NCBI GenBank assembly: GCA_036244855.1
Contig: BQKZ01000657.1
Span: 92,127-156,126, forward strand
Source of the DNA: Temnopleurus reevesii
Taxonomy: Eukaryota; Echinodermata; Echinoidea; Temnopleuroida; Temnopleuridae
Length of the DNA: 64,000 bases
Direction of reading: 5' to 3'
In this document: piece after piece, positions 62,201-64,000 of the stretch
How the letters are laid out: each line of letters starts with the position of its first letter
Numbering within the stretch: position 1 is the stretch's first letter
Made by a program: the position numbers and the translations under genes
Notes under the pieces: generated by a model
Database searches by the model: none
The model's input: only the letters and a program-made list of their open reading frames with translations
Told to the model about the DNA's origin: nothing

Positions 62201-63995
62201 GTGAAATCTACAATAACAGTTCTTTATATAGCATGTGAAATGTACAATGAACTTGTAAACAAGCAGGAATTTAGGTCACACCTTGCCCTCTTATTGAACA
62301 GGTTGCTTGCAATTATGAATGCAGAAATTAAATTTATATTTTCTCTATTTACAATTGTTGCTCTATTATCAAATTCAGTATGTTCTTTAACCCATTGACT
62401 ACTGAATTCTGCAATTCTCATAGACATTGTGTAGGGACCACCCGGTTCCCGTAGTCAATGGGTTAATATTGAGGTTGTCTTCTTTTTTTCTTATTGTTTA
62501 GATTAGGTTTCCTTTGATTGTAATTTAGGATATCATATTTTGGGGGTTATAGTTTTTAGTTTAGTTTATTTTTCTTCTGCATACAATATAATTTTGAAGT
62601 ATAGCAAAAAATAACATGATTCATGAGTATCATTTTGAAAAAGGGTCACAAAAATGAACATAAATATCAAATAAGATACTATAAACTGTGATGACAATTT
62701 GTGAACATACACTGTATAACATGTAAATAATAGAAGAAGGATTATCTTGTAAGCAAATTGCTTGAAAAAATAAGTTAGAAAACTTAAAACCCTGTGTGAG
62801 ATTAAATTGACTCATGGTAAAATTCTGAATTTGATTTACTTGTCTTGTGAACTATAATCTTTCCAGATCATGCAAGAAATAATATGATTTTGAAAATAGC
62901 TTGGCAATGCATACATAGCATGTATCAAGTGAGATTTTCATTAGATAGTATCTGGAATTCTGGAGTAAAGTTTGTGGTGTATTTAGGGAATTCAGATGAA
63001 TTATAGGAGGAATGGTTTTAATTGAAGATGATAAATGTGTGCTATTTTTATCATCTTTCTTCAGTGACGAGAAAGCAACCTCCTGTTGCCCCTCCTCTTC
63101 CCCCTGAGGCTCAGGGTGATTCAGTGTTCTGGATGGAGCACAAGCCCAGGAAGGTATCTGGTGTCGGTATCACCAACAAGAAGTCTAGAAGCACTGTGCC
63201 ATCATGGCAGGGAGATGGGCAATCATTAGATGTACTTGATGAGGTAGGCAATCTCTCCTGAATTCTAGATATCATCATTGATGTCAAAAACTCACTTCTA
63301 GATATAACACTACTATGAAGACATAAAGATACGCTGACATCATTGTGAATGATGTTATATATAATTGAAATGTATATTAAGTGTAAAGCTGCTATTTGTT
63401 AGTTTAATCATTTATTACACTTGTATGATTCTCACATAGATTGGTTCATGCAAAGGTCTTCTCTTGGAATACTGGTTTGAAAAATTACTGATGTGAAATG
63501 AAGAAAAAAGTAGTGGTGCATAGAATATCTACCTCTTTTGAATGTTCTCTCCTGAGCCTCTATACTTGTAGATGTAAATTGAAAATGAGTACCTGAATAA
63601 TTTTTAGAATGTTTATTCCATAATGTTATTCTTTCCTTCCTTCCATTTCTCTAAAGTTAATGTATTCTTACATGTAATCTGAAATTTAATTGATGGAAAT
63701 TCCTTCTTTTCTTGATGTGAATTGGAATAGGTAAACCGTTTATGCTAGTGAACGAATGAATAAAGAAAGCTTGATTTAACAATCATATATTTTCTTGATA
63801 TACATTATTACAGCTTCAGCAGTATATTGGATTCACCAGCCCGGAGTGTCAGCTAAGACCGGGTATACCCCTCAATCTGCCGTTCCCCTCGCCAGCCGAC
63901 ATGTGCAGTGACATGGAAAGCTATGCTATGGATGCTCTCCTCAAACAGTGTGATAAGGAGGCTGAATATGTGGAGAGATATGGGGAAATAGAAAG
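16094..63995 (+). CDS. RALGAPA1: Ral GTPase-activating protein subunit alpha, 32 exons, C-terminus beyond the window
   Basis: This is the large alpha subunit of the RalGAP complex. In vertebrates it pairs with RALGAPB and switches off the small GTPases RalA/RalB downstream of Akt. The start opens with MFSKKSHGD and KVLDLKKD, closely matching the vertebrate N-terminus. Thirty-two exons with GT-AG borders chain in phase to 1,774 codons. Family landmarks appear in order: [12 protein letters not shown] (exon 2), GMRLFLLWF (5), VYNEWIQ (10), [11 protein letters not shown] (15), SFSRGWSR (16), RQRSLT (17), [13 protein letters not shown] (22), [14 protein letters not shown] (27), [14 protein letters not shown] (29), and [13 protein letters not shown] (32). 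Human RALGAPA1 is about 2,030 residues, so roughly 250-300 residues with the Rap-GAP domain and its catalytic asparagine lie to the right. The N-terminal two-thirds is expected to be helical-repeat scaffold with disordered linkers. Invertebrates probably have one gene where vertebrates have two. Exon 19 contains an in-frame TGA. Small introns not listed separately show nothing beyond splice signals, AT-rich sequence and the decayed exon copies noted below. Confidence 0.95.
17106..17753. mobile_element. MITE-like element with CACATTAATTCG ends
   Basis: GGGGTCACATTAATTCG at the left and CGAATTAATGTGACAGCACC at the right are inverted ends. Subterminal TTAATTCG words recur inside (about 17375 and 17718). 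Flanks ATTTGATG and ATTCAATG could be a diverged 8-base target duplication. No coding frame. Intron 1. Confidence 0.55.
17927..18755. repeat. Region with inverted GTATCCAATCA motifs
   Basis: GTATCCAATCAC occurs near 17929 and 18089 and its inverse GTGATTGGATAC near 18733. This may be a decayed transposon in intron 1; the borders are uncertain. Confidence 0.35.
19790..19995 (+). mobile_element. 3' tail of a CR1/L2-like LINE
   Basis: TTCAAGAAACACCTCAAAAC then CCATCTTTATAATTCCTAA reads [16 protein letters not shown], the usual C-terminus of CR1/L2-type ORF2. It is followed by AGCGCTTTGTATCC, AAAGCGCTATATAAAT and (ATT)n. It lies in intron 1. Confidence 0.65.
20277..20440 (+). CDS. RALGAPA1: RALGAPA exon 2 (residues 36-90)
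   Basis: The acceptor is TTTTCCCAG and the donor GTATCT. It encodes [17 protein letters not shown] and then [10 protein letters not shown] and [13 protein letters not shown], which align with the vertebrate NAES...HIYYVFFENF and QREELDAILFIFE segments. It enters in phase 1 and leaves in phase 0. Confidence 0.93.
21534..21684 (+). mobile_element. 5'-truncated SINE copy (same family)
   Basis: Shares with the 1345-1645 element CTTGGAATGCTTGAGC, GGCTTGCTCGGCAGTTATAG, ATGATACCTAGTATCAAGCG and GCGCTATATAAATG plus (TTA)n. The tRNA-like head is missing. It lies in intron 2. Confidence 0.75.
23897..24030. mobile_element. GTGTTTCACCAAG MITE, copy 1
   Basis: CCCTGTTTCACCAAGATAAG and CTTATCTTGGTGAAACACCT are inverted ends. 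It is the same family as the elements at 24.27, 43.18, 45.11 and 50.89 kb. Intron 2. Confidence 0.7.
24270..24420. mobile_element. GTGTTTCA-family MITE, copy 2
   Basis: Inverted ends GGGTTGTGTTTCATATAG and CTTTATGAAACACAAACCT. The interior has the family's ACGCACAACTTT word. Intron 2. Confidence 0.6.
24518..24575 (+). CDS. RALGAPA1: RALGAPA exon 3 (residues 91-109)
   Basis: A short exon reading [19 protein letters not shown], matching the vertebrate KILQLLPERIHQRWQFHSI. The acceptor is CTTGCAG, the donor G|GTGAGT, and it leaves in phase 1. Confidence 0.92.
25075..25258. mobile_element. CAGTCAAACC-ended MITE, copy 1
   Basis: Ends CAGTCAAACC and GGTTTGACTG are perfect 10-bp inverted repeats. 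The interior repeats words such as TAGTAGCCACCTGT and AGGTCACCTTTCTATAGTGG. Intron 3. Confidence 0.75.
27113..28111 (+). repeat. Tandem duplication, copy A
   Basis: Begins at TGTGATTGATTCATGCAAAG and matches copy B (28224-29536) in order. It shares GTTCAAGGTCATAGTTGGTC, TTGACCCTCTGTAAAT-type words and CTTACCACAGAATGTCACTA, and ends near ATGTGCATTTTAAGATTAA. The first 100 bases differ by about 7%; the rest is more diverged with indels. Intron 3. Confidence 0.8.
28111..28222 (+). mobile_element. Truncated copy of the 7680-8293 foldback family
   Basis: TAAAGGGGAATTACACCCAG, then GAAAAATCAGATGAACAAAC and CCGTTCAAAAGTTATGAA follow the left arm of the 7680-8293 element and end abruptly at the N at 28223. 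An assembly join or a mosaic break is likely. Confidence 0.7.
28224..29536 (+). repeat. Tandem duplication, copy B, with inserted foldback sequence
   Basis: Same order of words as copy A, but interrupted at about 29012-29420 by hairpin-forming sequence. The copy starts immediately after a single N at 28223, and the sequence left of that N is a truncated repeat. Confidence 0.8.
29012..29420. mobile_element. Foldback element with long hairpin
   Basis: 29022-29161 is a near-perfect hairpin of about 66-72 bases per arm, centred at 29088 (CCCGAGTC-TC-GACTCGGG). A second inverted pair, AATCAGACATCTAGAGC (29176) and GCTCAGATGTCTGAT (29392), encloses the remainder. It is absent from the equivalent place in copy A, so it inserted after the duplication. 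Confidence 0.75.
30772..30815 (+). CDS. RALGAPA1: RALGAPA exon 4 (residues 110-124)
   Basis: A 44-base exon reading [15 protein letters not shown], matching the vertebrate LILKKLLHTGNSLK. It lies between the GTTTACAG acceptor and the GTAAGG donor and restores phase 0. Confidence 0.92.
31640..31791 (+). pseudogene. Decayed partial copy of RALGAPA exon 5 (copy 5a)
   Basis: Repeats the acceptor and the first ~120 bases of exon 5 (coding similarity from 31662, [13 protein letters not shown]). It is 2 bases short after the codon for Leu-Ile/Met, shifting the frame, and it breaks off after TCTATGGAAAC, where exon 5 continues. It has no matching donor. Confidence 0.85.
31792..31975 (+). pseudogene. 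Decayed partial copy of RALGAPA exon 5 (copy 5b)
   Basis: The second partial copy begins after its own CTTTCTCCAG (coding similarity from 31822). An in-frame TAG at 31861-31863 ends it after 13 codons. The 3' part is more diverged, and the copy stops at the same GGAAAC breakpoint as copy 5a. Confidence 0.85.
32005..32188 (+). CDS. RALGAPA1: RALGAPA exon 5 (residues 125-185), the intact third copy
   Basis: Encodes [17 protein letters not shown] and then [13 protein letters not shown], matching the vertebrate REGVRLFLLWLQALQ and IPGFSAP segments. The acceptor is TTTCTTTCTCCAG and the donor A|GTAAGT. Two broken partial copies of its 5' two-thirds lie immediately upstream. This is the only copy with an open frame and a good donor. 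Confidence 0.92.
32697..32812 (+). CDS. RALGAPA1: RALGAPA exon 6 (residues 186-224)
   Basis: Encodes [19 protein letters not shown] and [13 protein letters not shown], matching the vertebrate EEITPLVPPQSGDK and YFLEALLKYIVIQ. The acceptor is TTTTTTTCAG, the donor GTATGT, and it leaves in phase 0. Confidence 0.93.
33186..33970 (+). mobile_element. 3' fragment of a non-LTR retrotransposon ORF2
   Basis: A frame at 33384-33827 encodes [20 protein letters not shown], then [18 protein letters not shown], a C-x2-C-x8-H-x4-C zinc motif typical of the region after the reverse-transcriptase domain in non-LTR elements, and a tail ending HELNTN. No RT catalytic motifs are present, so this is a dead 3' end inside RALGAPA intron 6. 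The clade is not assigned. Confidence 0.65.
34091..34229 (+). CDS. RALGAPA1: RALGAPA exon 7 (residues 225-270)
   Basis: Encodes [17 protein letters not shown] and [11 protein letters not shown], matching the vertebrate FLFSHFKKYYLPYIFPN stretch. The acceptor is TTTTTTCCCAG and the donor G|GTAATA. It leaves in phase 1. Confidence 0.93.
34850..34982 (+). CDS. RALGAPA1: RALGAPA exon 8 (residues 271-314)
   Basis: Encodes [10 protein letters not shown] and then [16 protein letters not shown], matching the vertebrate ARVIVIRWLVSFW. The Ser/Asn-rich first half replaces a different vertebrate linker. The acceptor is GTATTACAG and the donor GTAAGT. It leaves in phase 2. Confidence 0.88.
35365..35629 (+). 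CDS. RALGAPA1: RALGAPA exon 9 (residues 315-403)
   Basis: Begins with a polar linker containing a long Ser/Thr run (about residues 340-365). It ends with [18 protein letters not shown] and QEVLRQ, which align with the vertebrate VRRVFSSKRSNVNF and TEIFRQ. The linker is low-complexity and probably disordered. The acceptor is CTGTTTAG and the donor GTAGGT. Confidence 0.9.
36217..36288 (+). CDS. RALGAPA1: RALGAPA exon 10 (residues 404-427)
   Basis: Encodes [16 protein letters not shown] and KVYNEWIQ, matching the vertebrate FLLPICEAAAMRKV and KVYQEWIQ. Symmetric phase 0-0. The acceptor is TTCTTGCAG and the donor GTAAGT. Confidence 0.93.
37015..37263 (+). CDS. RALGAPA1: RALGAPA exon 11 (residues 428-510), acidic Ser-rich linker
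   Basis: Opens with [12 protein letters not shown], corresponding to the vertebrate KPLFMQEPEE, and continues as an acidic, Ser/Gly-rich linker without recognisable fold. The base composition is GC-richer than the introns. Symmetric phase 0-0. A GATGAT microsatellite starts right after the donor. Confidence 0.88.
37287..37480 (+). repeat. GATGAT/GACGAC microsatellite
   Basis: Imperfect trinucleotide repeats start about 25 bases after exon 11's donor. His-rich or Met-rich frames over it are repeat artefacts. Confidence 0.9.
37700..37858 (+). CDS. RALGAPA1: RALGAPA exon 12 (residues 511-563)
   Basis: Encodes [14 protein letters not shown], aligned with the vertebrate AKNGSYQGALHNA, then [11 protein letters not shown], aligned with IRAGTQAVLQ. 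KRSNS is a possible basophilic-kinase site (inference). The acceptor is CTGATTAG and the donor GTCAGC. A decayed copy of its 3' end lies about 200 bases downstream. Confidence 0.9.
38024..38140 (+). pseudogene. Decayed copy of the exon 12 3' end and following intron
   Basis: AATGCAGGATTCCAAAAG followed by TAACCCAGATCTG echoes the end of exon 12 and its donor region (AGTGCAGGCCTCCAAAAAG and onward). The donor GT is lost. Similarity continues into the intron (AAAATTTGATGTG against AAAATTTGATATG). The offset is about 200 bases. Confidence 0.7.
38204..38332 (+). pseudogene. Decayed copy of exon 13 acceptor and 5' half
   Basis: Matches the region 38345-38475 at an offset of about 142 bases: GTTGAATATTACATTTCTTT before it, then TTCATATCACCAATTGAGCC and GGAACCTGGGG. 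The frame is broken and the copy stops midway through the exon. Confidence 0.75.
38388..38554 (+). CDS. RALGAPA1: RALGAPA exon 13 (residues 564-618)
   Basis: Encodes [17 protein letters not shown] and [15 protein letters not shown], aligned with the vertebrate VFIINSSNIFLLEP and DMCKRILNIYRYMVV. A Gly/Pro insertion follows LLEP. The acceptor is TTCTTTAG, the donor GTAAGT, and it leaves in phase 2. Confidence 0.93.
39031..39139 (+). CDS. RALGAPA1: RALGAPA exon 14 (residues 619-655)
   Basis: Encodes [17 protein letters not shown] and [11 protein letters not shown], aligned with the vertebrate EQMLLVLLRVTESVL and LAGRLAGPLFQ. The acceptor is TTGTAACAG and the donor GTAAGT. It leaves in phase 0. 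Confidence 0.93.
39901..40023 (+). pseudogene. Frameshifted copy of RALGAPA exon 15
   Basis: About 92% identical to exon 15, 226 bases upstream, behind its own GCGGCAG acceptor-like sequence. It carries a 4-base deletion near ACTCATTTGG, an Arg codon in place of the conserved Trp, and GTCAGCTG where the GTAAGT donor should be. The youngest-looking of the decayed exon copies. Confidence 0.88.
40127..40249 (+). CDS. RALGAPA1: RALGAPA exon 15 (residues 656-696), intact second copy
   Basis: Encodes [16 protein letters not shown] and then [13 protein letters not shown], matching the vertebrate TLIVAWIKANLNVYIS and SLTYWEELATEWS. The acceptor is GATACAG and the donor GTAAGT. A frameshifted copy sits 226 bases upstream. 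Confidence 0.93.
40664..40982 (+). CDS. RALGAPA1: RALGAPA exon 16 (residues 697-802)
   Basis: Encodes [18 protein letters not shown] and [12 protein letters not shown], nearly identical to vertebrates. It continues into a basic and polar linker with the conserved SFSRGWSR motif and several charged runs. The exon is markedly GC-rich. The acceptor is TCTCGCAG and the donor G|GTAAGT. It leaves in phase 1. Confidence 0.94.
40983..42840 (+). other. RALGAPA intron 16
   Basis: About 1.9 kb of AT-rich sequence, with no repeat or exon recognised. Confidence 0.75.
42841..43038 (+). CDS. RALGAPA1: RALGAPA exon 17 (residues 803-868), contains an Akt-type motif
   Basis: Encodes [12 protein letters not shown] and later [19 protein letters not shown], aligned with the vertebrate RQRSAT and NEEQPLPRSSSTSD. 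RQRSLT fits the RxRxxS/T consensus of Akt. The start is uncertain: AACACAG|TCC (used here) and GTAACAG|GTG at 42869 both keep the same frame. The donor is G|GTCAGT. Confidence 0.85.
43179..43347. mobile_element. GTGTTTCA-family MITE with 8-bp target duplication (hAT-like)
   Basis: Ends GCGGTGTTTCACCAAAT and TTTTGGTGAAACACCATCC are inverted. AGAACAGG flanks both sides exactly (43171-43178 and 43348-43355). An 8-bp duplication is the hAT signature. Non-coding interior. Intron 17, 140 bases after exon 17. Confidence 0.8.
43620..44050 (+). repeat. Degenerate tandem repeat, about four units of ~112 bases
   Basis: Units start at GCTGGTTGCTGGTA (43622), GCTAGTTGCTGGTG (about 43730), GTTATTTGCTGGTAC (about 43848) and GCTATTTGCTAGTA (about 43961). 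Each continues with GGGAATA-, AATAAGGATTAATTCATTAA- and ATAATCATTGTTT-like words. Intron 17. Confidence 0.8.
45113..45275. mobile_element. GTGTTTCA-family MITE, further copy
   Basis: TGTGTCATAAAGCTGTTCGT at the left and GAACAGCCTTATGAAACACA at the right are inverted ends, with ACGCACGACTCTAC inside. Intron 17. Confidence 0.65.
46819..47388 (+). CDS. RALGAPA1: RALGAPA exon 18 (residues 869-1058), large low-conservation linker
   Basis: The longest exon, 190 codons. It is acidic and Ser/Thr/Gly/Asn-rich with many SP/TP sites. The internal motif TPLLGVHN recurs as TPLIGVLN about 60 residues later. Vertebrate paralogs also have a long, poorly conserved Ser-rich linker here. The frame is open, GC-richer than its surroundings, and in phase with both neighbours. 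The acceptor is ACTTCCAG and the donor G|GTCAGT. Confidence 0.88.
47739..47916. mobile_element. CAGTCAAACCTG-ended MITE, copy 2
   Basis: Perfect 12-bp ends CAGTCAAACCTG and CAGGTTTGACTG. The interior has several alternating GGTGGTCTTTA/TAAAGACCACC-like words, giving multiple possible hairpins. Intron 18, just 40 bases before exon 19. Confidence 0.8.
47958..48154 (+). CDS. RALGAPA1: RALGAPA exon 19 (residues 1059-1124) with in-frame TGA
   Basis: Reads [19 protein letters not shown] then RRML, a TGA at 48062-48064, and [11 protein letters not shown] onward, ending [12 protein letters not shown]. Vertebrates have VMAGGTLTGWHADVATVMW, RRMLGILGDVN and YLCELWQNLAK, so the stop sits exactly on a conserved Gly (GGA to TGA is one base). 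Splice sites (TTAGCAG, GTGAGA) and phase are intact, and the sequence after the stop is still conserved. A sequencing error, an allele or a recent mutation is therefore likelier than an old pseudogene. Confidence 0.85.
48542..48796 (+). CDS. RALGAPA1: RALGAPA exon 20 (residues 1125-1209)
   Basis: Encodes [38 protein letters not shown] and [15 protein letters not shown], aligned with the vertebrate IRDNLGISTDN, LTPWLFKAT, QGKLHAYKLICN and HFYNIMHCGLLHIDQ. The acceptor is CTACTCAG and the donor GTTAGT. Confidence 0.94.
49020..49136 (+). pseudogene. Internally deleted copy of exon 20 3' part
   Basis: GCTCTGTGCCGTGATGGTAC, then GACCATCCGCTA and CTGGTAGGAACAGATGAGGT, mirror exon 20 and its donor (GTTAGTTTACAT against GTGAGTTTACAT). 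The middle is deleted and a TAA interrupts it. A short GTGCTCTGTGCC is itself duplicated at its start. Confidence 0.8.
49190..49380 (-). mobile_element. Diverged SINE-like remnant
   Basis: GGTACCCATTCAAGTCACCT, then GGGTTGAATGCAG, TTTTGCTGAAGAAAATTAG and GGGTTCGAACATATGATCC resemble the middle and B-box head of the SINE at 1345-1645 in the same orientation. The ends are unclear. Confidence 0.5.
49767..49895 (+). CDS. RALGAPA1: RALGAPA exon 21 (residues 1210-1252)
   Basis: Encodes [15 protein letters not shown] and [16 protein letters not shown], aligned with the vertebrate DIVNTIIKHCSPQFF and LPGATMLIMDFIVAAG. The acceptor is TTTTCCACAG and the donor GTGAGT. It is followed by a 5.1 kb intron. 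Confidence 0.94.
50891..51040. mobile_element. GTGTTTCA-family MITE, further copy
   Basis: GGGCAGTGTATCACCAAGAT and TCTAGTGAAACACCTCCC are inverted, diverged ends. Intron 21. Confidence 0.6.
51500..51677. mobile_element. MITE with GGGGTGTTGCTCAAAA ends
   Basis: GGGGTGTTGCTCAAAA and TTTTGAGCAACACCCCC are perfect 16-bp inverted ends. Subterminal CAACTGCAA words are repeated directly and inversely. A short frame across it is not a gene. Intron 21. Confidence 0.75.
51750..52950 (+). repeat. Highly diverged tandem repeats, unit about 260 bases
   Basis: Recurring words include TGGAGACTTGTGAA, TGGAGACTCTGTAA and TGGAGACGAAAAGC at roughly 52048, 52310 and 52565; ATTGTGAAATTGATGGTGTATTTCA and its near-copies; and TATCATTCACTG. 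No open frame is conserved between the units. Intron 21. Confidence 0.5.
54997..55131 (+). CDS. RALGAPA1: RALGAPA exon 22 (residues 1253-1297)
   Basis: Encodes [20 protein letters not shown], aligned with the vertebrate [20 protein letters not shown]. The rest is more variable and ends in DIKPVK. The acceptor is ATTTGCAG and the donor GTTAGT. Confidence 0.94.
55675..55842 (+). CDS. RALGAPA1: RALGAPA exon 23 (residues 1298-1353)
   Basis: Encodes [20 protein letters not shown] and [16 protein letters not shown], aligned with the vertebrate PARCVALCSLGIWICEEL and HPQIKEALNVICVSLK. Symmetric phase 0-0. The acceptor is CTCCATAG and the donor GTGAGT. Confidence 0.94.
56584..56694 (+). CDS. RALGAPA1: RALGAPA exon 24 (residues 1354-1390)
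   Basis: Encodes [17 protein letters not shown] and [14 protein letters not shown], aligned with the vertebrate FTNKTVAHVACNMLHML and QPDSPLKIIQ. The acceptor is CTTTCCAG and the donor GTATGT. A 30-base echo of its end lies 420 bases downstream. Confidence 0.92.
57103..57136 (+). pseudogene. Short echo of exon 24 3' end
   Basis: ACCAGAAGCTCCAAAGAAAA then TAATTTGTTAGG repeats the last ~30 bases of exon 24, 420 bases downstream, with a stop codon and no donor GT in place. Confidence 0.7.
57211..57279 (+). CDS. RALGAPA1: RALGAPA exon 25 (residues 1391-1413)
   Basis: Encodes [15 protein letters not shown] and EEDKK, aligned with the vertebrate LIATITHLLPS and YEMDKR. The acceptor is GATTGACAG and the donor GTAATA. 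Confidence 0.88.
57985..58110 (+). CDS. RALGAPA1: RALGAPA exon 26 (residues 1414-1455)
   Basis: Encodes [20 protein letters not shown] and KPLINTVFK, aligned with the vertebrate [20 protein letters not shown] and KSVLNCIYK. The acceptor is TTTTCCAG and the donor GTAAGA. Confidence 0.93.
59032..59090 (+). pseudogene. Decayed copy of exon 27 5' end
   Basis: After a pyrimidine-rich stretch and GATGACAG, GCATTACAAAATGCAGAGAG and then CGTACCATTATGAGAGTCC mirror the start of exon 27, 271 bases upstream of it. The frame ends at a TGA after ten codons. Confidence 0.8.
59257..59297 (+). repeat. (CT)n tract forming the exon 27 polypyrimidine tract
   Basis: About 20 CT units end directly before TTGCAG at exon 27. 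Length variation here could change splicing efficiency (inference). Confidence 0.9.
59303..59483 (+). CDS. RALGAPA1: RALGAPA exon 27 (residues 1456-1515)
   Basis: Encodes VLQTAVEG and then [20 protein letters not shown], aligned with the vertebrate [20 protein letters not shown]. Its polypyrimidine tract is a pure (CT)n microsatellite directly against TTGCAG. The donor is A|GTAAGA. It leaves in phase 1. Confidence 0.93.
60076..60146 (+). CDS. RALGAPA1: RALGAPA exon 28 (residues 1516-1539)
   Basis: A short Ser/Gln-rich exon ending ELTRLTART, matching the vertebrate LISIAART just before a conserved core. The acceptor is CTTCTGTAG and the donor GTAAGT. Phase 1 in, 0 out. Confidence 0.88.
60823..61029 (+). 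CDS. RALGAPA1: RALGAPA exon 29 (residues 1540-1608)
   Basis: Encodes [19 protein letters not shown] and [20 protein letters not shown], aligned with the vertebrate VITHLVNHLGHYPMSGGPA and [20 protein letters not shown]. The acceptor is TATTTTAG and the donor GTAGGT. Confidence 0.95.
61531..61669 (+). CDS. RALGAPA1: RALGAPA exon 30 (residues 1609-1654)
   Basis: Encodes [19 protein letters not shown] and IIYGP, aligned with the vertebrate SNVRIIVRDLSGKYSWDSA and ILYGP. The acceptor is ATTTTAG and the donor G|GTAAAA. It leaves in phase 1. Confidence 0.94.
61670..63064 (+). other. RALGAPA intron 30
   Basis: AT-rich. AACCCATTGACTACTGAATT (about 62390) and GTAGTCAATGGGTT (62451-62464) form a short inverted pair, probably a small MITE. 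Nothing else was recognised. Confidence 0.6.
63065..63243 (+). CDS. RALGAPA1: RALGAPA exon 31 (residues 1655-1714), Pro-rich linker
   Basis: Contains a proline-rich stretch, VAPPLPPE, then [18 protein letters not shown], aligned with the vertebrate ETVPTWDTIRDEEDVLDE. VAPPLPP is a possible SH3-type ligand (inference). The acceptor is TTTCTTCAG and the donor GTAGGC. Confidence 0.92.
63814..63995 (+). CDS. RALGAPA1: RALGAPA exon 32 (residues 1715-1774), last exon in the window
   Basis: Encodes [20 protein letters not shown], aligned with the vertebrate LQYLGVTSPECLQRTGISL, and ends in a charged helix, [13 protein letters not shown]. The donor GTATG starts at 63996, so the exon is probably complete and leaves in phase 2. 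The Rap-GAP domain begins in the following exons, outside the window. Confidence 0.93.
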
Positions 63996-64000
63996 GTATG

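Overview
This is animal nuclear DNA: AT-rich, intron-rich and full of short inverted-repeat transposons, tRNA-derived SINEs and LINE tails. The repeat types, such as a GGAC-type minisatellite inside a GCCTCCGC-ended element and SINE and LINE tails sharing GCGCTATATAAAT, together with the protein similarities, point to an invertebrate deuterostome, most likely a sea urchin. The species is an inference. There are no bacterial features, operons or CRISPR arrays.

The main content is one large gene on the + strand, from 16094 to the right edge. It is an ortholog of the catalytic alpha subunit of the Ral GTPase-activating protein complex (RALGAPA1/RALGAPA2). I could chain 32 coding exons with GT-AG borders and consistent phases. 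Together they give 5,324 coding bases (about 1,774 codons), from the initiator ATG to just before the C-terminal Rap-GAP catalytic domain, which must lie to the right of the window. One exon (exon 19) carries an in-frame TGA where relatives have Gly.

On the - strand at the left is the 5' end of a second, secreted-protein gene: a signal-peptide exon (6020-6107) and one complete sushi/CCP-domain exon (5102-5299). Its remaining exons must lie further left. Positions 6108-15950 are intergenic and repeat-rich. They include a transposon-like structure at 11149-13192 whose middle is a 971-base assembly gap (11445-12415).

The most unusual pattern is in the RALGAPA introns. At least eight decayed partial tandem copies of neighbouring exons are visible: exon 5 twice, and exons 12, 13, 15, 20, 24 and 27 once each. 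All are broken by stops, indels or lost splice sites. Two non-exonic tandem arrays (43.6-44.05 kb and about 51.75-52.95 kb) and an old tandem duplication of about 1 kb (27.1-29.5 kb) show the same kind of local duplication. I see no evidence for a wholly new biological system; the leads are exon micro-duplication, the nonsense codon, and several structured repeats.
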